From: Amaranthus tricolor
Taxonomy: Eukaryota > Streptophyta > Magnoliopsida > Caryophyllales > Amaranthaceae
DNA: 64,000 nucleotides
Assembly: GCF_026212465.1 (NCBI RefSeq)
Contig: NC_080051.1
Span: 20,263,446 to 20,327,445, forward strand
Direction of reading: 5' to 3'
The notes beneath the pieces are model-generated. The model ran no database searches and had not been told where the DNA came from. It worked only from the letters and a program-made list of their open reading frames with translations. Below are positions 56,410 through 64,000 of this stretch, one piece after another. Numbering within the stretch: the first letter of the stretch is position 1; each line of letters begins with the position of its first letter. Position numbers and translations under genes: made by a program.

Positions 56410-58630
56410 ATGGATTGATGACTATCATCATCATCTTCAATCCGATATCCCGCTCGAAAACAGAGTCTGGGTGAGGGATGGTAACGAAAAATCCACACTC
56501 ATACTTCGTTCAAAGAGAGGACTAGAGGATTATGGTTAATTTTACCCCAAAAAGTAAGATCCCTACATAAAGAGGAATATGAGTACATTGTTGCCTCAAG
56601 AGTAAAACTACATGAAGAAAAACAACATTAGCAAAAATAGATCTGAAACAATATAAACATACGATTAGTAGATAAACAAATAAAATGAAGCGGATAAGAA
56701 GCAACTAGAAACTAGGGTAAGAAAGCAACTAAAGAAACATTTAGTAGTTTGAAATATGGGTCTTGCGTCTTCAACTATTCCTATCCCTAGTCAGGTCCGC
56801 GGAAAGGTGCAACTCACTTAAGTCGTTCTTAATTTTCTCAACCCACGTTTTCTTAGGTCTTCCTCAATTTCTCTTACCTTCCAGTATAATGCTTTCTATC
56901 CTTTTAACAAGAGTTTCGAGTGTCTTTCTTTGCACACATCCAAATTATTTTAACCTATTTTGACACATTTTAGTAGATGATGGGGACAACACCTAGCCTC
57001 TCTCTAAAGTCCTGGTTCTTGATTCGATCCATCATTGTGTTACCGCACATCTACCTTAGCATTCACATCTCTGCTAATCCATCTTTTTTTCATGAATCTT
57101 CTTAACGGATCAACACTTTTGACCATGCAATAATGTTGGCCTAATGGCAACTTTATGGAATTTACCTTTTAGTCTTATCGGAAACTTCCTATCACATGAC
57201 ACTCCGATAGCCTCTCGCCACTTAAGCCAACTTGCTTGTACGCGATGTATAACATCTCCATCAATCTCCCCGTTACTTTGGATAACAGACCCTAGATTAT
57301 TGAACTTAGTCGTACTTGCTACTACATCTTCTCCATTGTCACCTCTGAACCATCATCTTTCTCAAATATTCTAGTTCTATACGACTTATATGCAACCCTT
57401 AGCCTTCTAAAACCGCCCTTCATTATTAGCCTCTTCGCTAGTTTTTACGACCAACATTATATCGTCAGCAAAATAGCATGTACCATGATACAGTTACCTA
57501 GATAGACTTAGAGAGCTAATCTATGCTCCTCCAGATAATATTGAAAAGGTTACTTAACCATTGAATGCCTTTTGCTACTAAACATTTCCATACCTCAATC
57601 GAAATGTTGTCAAGACCGACTGCCATTAGCTCTTTAAACCTTTTGTACTTATCATTTATCTTCTTTCGCACTTCCTCATTCCATCTCCATAACTCTTTAT
57701 ACTTACCTGTCGACACCCCTAAGATCTCTTTAGCAGATTGTCGAATGATGTCAGCCATTGTTTTCCACGTTTGATTTGTATCTTTGAATTCTCTTAGGTA
57801 GCCCTACACTTTGATCTTGTATGAGAATATGGAGGTTACTTTCCATTTAAATTTACCCAACATAATCATTTGTCTGCACTGCCTCTTTCTCGACAACCTT
57901 CTTCCTCATATTAAAAACCAGCACTAATAACCGATGTTGAGCTGGCATCTTTATACCCAGCTATCATTCCTATCACCAAATCTAAGGCGTAGTCAATTTG
58001 GGTCGCGTTCACTCCACTCTTGTACGTAATCAAGTGTTCCTTTCTTTCTTTCTAAAAATAGAGTTTGCTATTACCAAATCTTGGGCTAGAGCAAATTGAA
58101 GAATTTGTTCTCCCCTCTTGTTTCTCACACCTCGACCAAAGCCATCATGGACTGACTCATAGCTATTGGTTCCTTGCCAATATGGCCATTAAAATCTACT
58201 CCTAGAAAAACTTTTCACCTCCTGGAATAGTGGAATAGGACCAAAGAGTTACTTAAGTAGTCCCAGAATTTAAGTTTCTCCCGCTCATCTAATCCAACTT
58301 GAAGCCCATTGACTTCTTTCCACCTGGTATTATTTTAACTAGCATAATCCTTTTATTGCACCTCTTCGCCTTGACCACTTGTTTTAATATCTTGTTAGAT
58401 ACAAGAATCCCAACCCCACTACGTCAGTCATCCAAACCTACATACAACAGCTTATACCTTTTTACTTCAGTTGACTCATAATCTTTCCACTTGATCTCCT
58501 AAACACATATCAAATGAATATTAAATCTACTTAGCTCACCAGCTAGCTCCAAAGACTTGGTTTCTAATGTATATACATTTTAAGTTTCCCGTGTCTCCGC
58601 CTTGAACCACCCCCCCTGGCAGTTGGATTC
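56410..58630 (-). mobile_element. RTE-type LINE, decayed, antisense
   Basis: Read on the minus strand, from right to left: endonuclease-like text (GVDFNGHIGKEP near 58190, RLRFGDRN near 57980), then reverse transcriptase pieces (KYKELWRWNEEVRKKINDKY at 57700-57640, FKELMAVGLDNISIEVWKCL at 57630-57575). The C-terminal MCGNTMMDRIKNQDF motif lies near 57030 and a SELHLSADLTRD-like end near 56790. A tail whose complement carries ATGATGATG lies at 56423-56432. Many stops and frameshifts. The element is longer than the copy at 28.3 kb but equally dead. Confidence 0.75.
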
Positions 58631-59600
<970 letters not shown>

Positions 59601-60751
59601 GAGCTATATTTAAAAATAAATAATTCATTTTAAATTATAGATTTTAAACTTAAAATAATAAACGATGAATTTGAGAATAAAAAGGTTTGGATAGCCCTTG
59701 TCAAAAACTCATTTTTAACTATTAAATTAAAAGTGGAAATTAGCTCAAATGCAAATTTAAAATTTAATTTGATTTTAAATTTCCAAATAAAATGATGATT
59801 TTTAAATATAACGCATTTCTTTGATGTGTAAGCAACTTAGTTATATTGTGTAAATTGATTTTAAAAAAAAATATTACATTACTACAACGTCACTAAATAG
59901 ATTCTACCTTGACACATTGGAGAAAGGCTTTATATAATCTTGTAAAAATTTTATATAAACTTTGTTTACACTATTTTAGTGTGCACTAGCCTAATAATAA
60001 TAAGTATTAGCTAATGATTGCATTTAAATGTACTTATAAATAAAAATATTTACTATTTTAATACATTTTAAGATTGGTGCATACTAAAATAGTAATCAAG
60101 TTTATACATGACTTTCTTTATAATCTTAAAGGGATCGGTGGTTATTTTCTATTGACTCTTGGCACCAAATACTATATACAACCTCAAATAAATAGGAAGA
60201 GATAATAATTTTGGATACTAAATAGTAATCAAATCTTTTTGAAAAAGAAAAAAGTAATTGAAAAATATACTTAAGGTGATGACCTGACTGATTAGTGATT
60301 CAGTTAAAACTTCAAAGTATAAACAGAAGCAATAATTGAACAAGTAATGATGCACAGACAGTTGAAATTTTAGAAGAATAAAAGTATAATTAAACTCAGC
60401 TTATAACCAAATCTAATAAATCAATGATCTTCTGATCAAATGGGAAAGATAAAGTAACCAACTTATACACTAATTATCGTCATCATTATTCTTATCCTCA
60501 CCACTTAAAAACTAAACATAGATTAGCTAATCAAATCTAATTTAACTACAAAATTAATATAAATATGCATGTGTGCACCTTCTCATCTGGCTTTTACACT
60601 TTTAGTTGCATTATGAACTTTTGTTAGCTATTTGTATTTTGTGATAAAATAACTTTACCTTTCCATATTCATAGTTTATGCTTCATTCAATTTCTTTTTA
60701 GATTAGGTTTTTGCATATCAAAGTGTTAAATCACCACTCTTTGATGAAGGT

Positions 60752-62926
<2,175 letters not shown>

Positions 62927-63522
62927 TCACAACAAAATCATATTAAGGTCGTCCATAGGTATCTCCAAACCAATGGAGTCATAATCTTGCAATCCCACAA
63001 ACCAATTGTTGATATCCTCAGGGGGTTTGAGATCATTGGAAATATCAAGTGGATCAATGGTATCAAAATCGATATTCTCTAATCCCTCACAAGCAACATC
63101 TGAAGCATTACCAGATTTGTTGTGTTCAGTACTTTTCCATTGAACAGAACTTGACGTTGGCTGTGTAGAAGTTGAATTTTTGGGTTTTATTTTTGGCTTC
63201 TGCTTCTGCTCACTGCTGAAGCTTACAACAGGCTGCGATTCACAGGCAGCACTAGCTAGAGCACCTCTTCTTTGATCTCGATCTCGATCACTTCTCTTTC
63301 CTTTGGCTCCCTCAATAAGAGAACAACCATAAGCTGTTCCACCCCTCAAAGAGGAACCACCCACATTATCAAGGAGTACTTCTCTCTTCTTTCCCTTGTG
63401 CGACATTGATTCAAATTCAGGGAATCCGTGTTCAGAAGAACGACTGGCAGGTTGTGGAGAGTCAACATATCCTCTCCCAAGATCTTCAATGCAAGGATCC
63501 AGCACATTAAACAAGGTCAATT
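62927..63522 (-). CDS. Last exon of a large plant nuclear protein (At4g29790/At2g19390-like), partial
   Basis: The final exon starts after a TTTATCCAG acceptor at 63523 and runs 198 codons to a TGA at 62929-62927. The first two bases complete a split codon. Seen: ESMSHKGKKREVLLDNVGGS, then a basic patch GAKGKRSDRDRDQRRG, a Lys/Pro/Ser-rich stretch, an acidic region, and an end with NWFVGLQDYDSIGLEIPMDDL. The KGKKREVLLD, GAKGKRS and GLQDxDSxGLEIPMDDL motifs are the ones I associate with the C-terminus of a conserved plant nuclear protein of unknown function, over 1,000 residues long. The rest of the gene lies to the right, mostly beyond the window. The recognition is from memory of motif style, so the family name is moderately certain and the exon itself is well supported. 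Confidence 0.7.
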
Positions 63523-64000
63523 CTGGATAAACAGTAACAGATATTATTTGATTAGAGAAAGTAGAGAACAGCAGACTAAGAAACAGTACATGAACTGGAG
63601 AATCAGACTTTTTGACAAAGACCACAGTATCCTTCTAAATGCAGAACACTAAAAAACACATTTGAGGTATAACTATTGGCGCAACAAAGGTACTTTGCTC
63701 CCGTAGAAAATGTTGCAGACAAAGAAAGATGTACTAAACAGCAATGACATATAATGAGAAAATCCAGGATAAGAAAAGGCTATATCTTTTAACAGGAAAA
63801 TATCAGAAGAATATATCATGGAACAGGATGAGAAGGAAATTGCCAAAGCCTAGCAGCAAAATACTCCCTTTGAAGTTGCCCCAGTCCACTTCACATTGTG
63901 AAAGCTTCAAAAAAGATGGGCAAACTCAAAGGGAAAGAGGGAGTATAGATGTAGTAGTACAGTAATAAAGCCATATGCATTATATAACAGAGGCTTTAAT
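63523..64000 (-). other. Intron of the nuclear-protein gene, cut by the window edge
   Basis: No further exon with a good donor is visible before the window ends. The open frame running from the exon up to 63625 is intron read-through. A short MITE sits at 63864-63943. Confidence 0.5.
63864..63943. mobile_element. Short Stowaway MITE
   Basis: 80 bp with CTCCCTTTGA at the left and a right end whose complement is CTCCCTCTTTCCCTTTGA. TA lies on both sides (63862-63863 and 63944-63945). It sits inside the intron of the nuclear-protein gene. Confidence 0.7.

Noticed and set aside
57565..57774. Plus-strand frame of 69 aa
   Set aside because: It is the reverse strand of LINE reverse-transcriptase sequence, which has the recognisable motifs on the minus strand.

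Overview
The window is nuclear DNA from a flowering plant. It is AT-rich, has spliced genes with GT-AG introns, and is dense in transposable elements. A eudicot is very likely. Some repeat types would fit the Caryophyllales (Amaranthaceae-like), but that is an inference from general impression and not a result. Only three stretches look like ordinary host genes: a small secreted proline-rich protein (2328-2939, +), a twelve-coding-exon TGA9-type bZIP transcription factor spread over 13 kb (41448-54698, +), and the last exon of a large nuclear protein that runs off the right edge (62927-63522, -). A fourth, an F-box/LRR gene (5496-6492, +), is dead: it has two in-frame stops, a frameshift and a copia gag remnant in its leader.

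Layout. 1-7153: proline-rich gene, MITE, F-box pseudogene and copia remnant. 7159-15854: a complete, very young Ty3/gypsy element of Tat type (710- and 709-bp LTRs with two differences, perfect 5-bp target duplication ACTCT). It has lost gag, protease, RT and RNase H. It keeps an intact integrase and an intact four-exon antisense gene (928 codons) with its own TATA box, bracketed on both sides by a GATAAGTCGGAC repeat family. 17044-24167: a 7.1-kb Mutator-like element with about 107-bp terminal inverted repeats and two convergent genes. One is a transposase that splices in frame into an OTU cysteine-protease domain (892 aa). The other is a plant-mobile-domain (PMD) gene broken by a stop at codon 14. 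The first intron of each gene carries long palindromes of a GTCGCCCAGATCTGGGCGAC type. 26647-27656: a 1-kb foldback element with a perfect 9-bp duplication. 28350-31433: an RTE LINE 3' end, an old hairpin remnant and a hAT element. 34505-36878: a decayed copia element with both LTRs. 41.4-54.7 kb: the TGA gene, whose introns hold several MITEs and a LINE tail. 56410-58630: an antisense RTE LINE. 59.4-60.9 kb: two long TA dinucleotide arrays.

How the parts relate. The mobile elements do not form a pathway with the host genes. The two most interesting units are self-contained: the gypsy derivative (integrase plus antisense gene plus repeat arrays) and the MULE (transposase-OTU plus convergent PMD gene plus intronic palindromes). 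All exon joins given here were checked by reading frame only. There was no transcript or database evidence.
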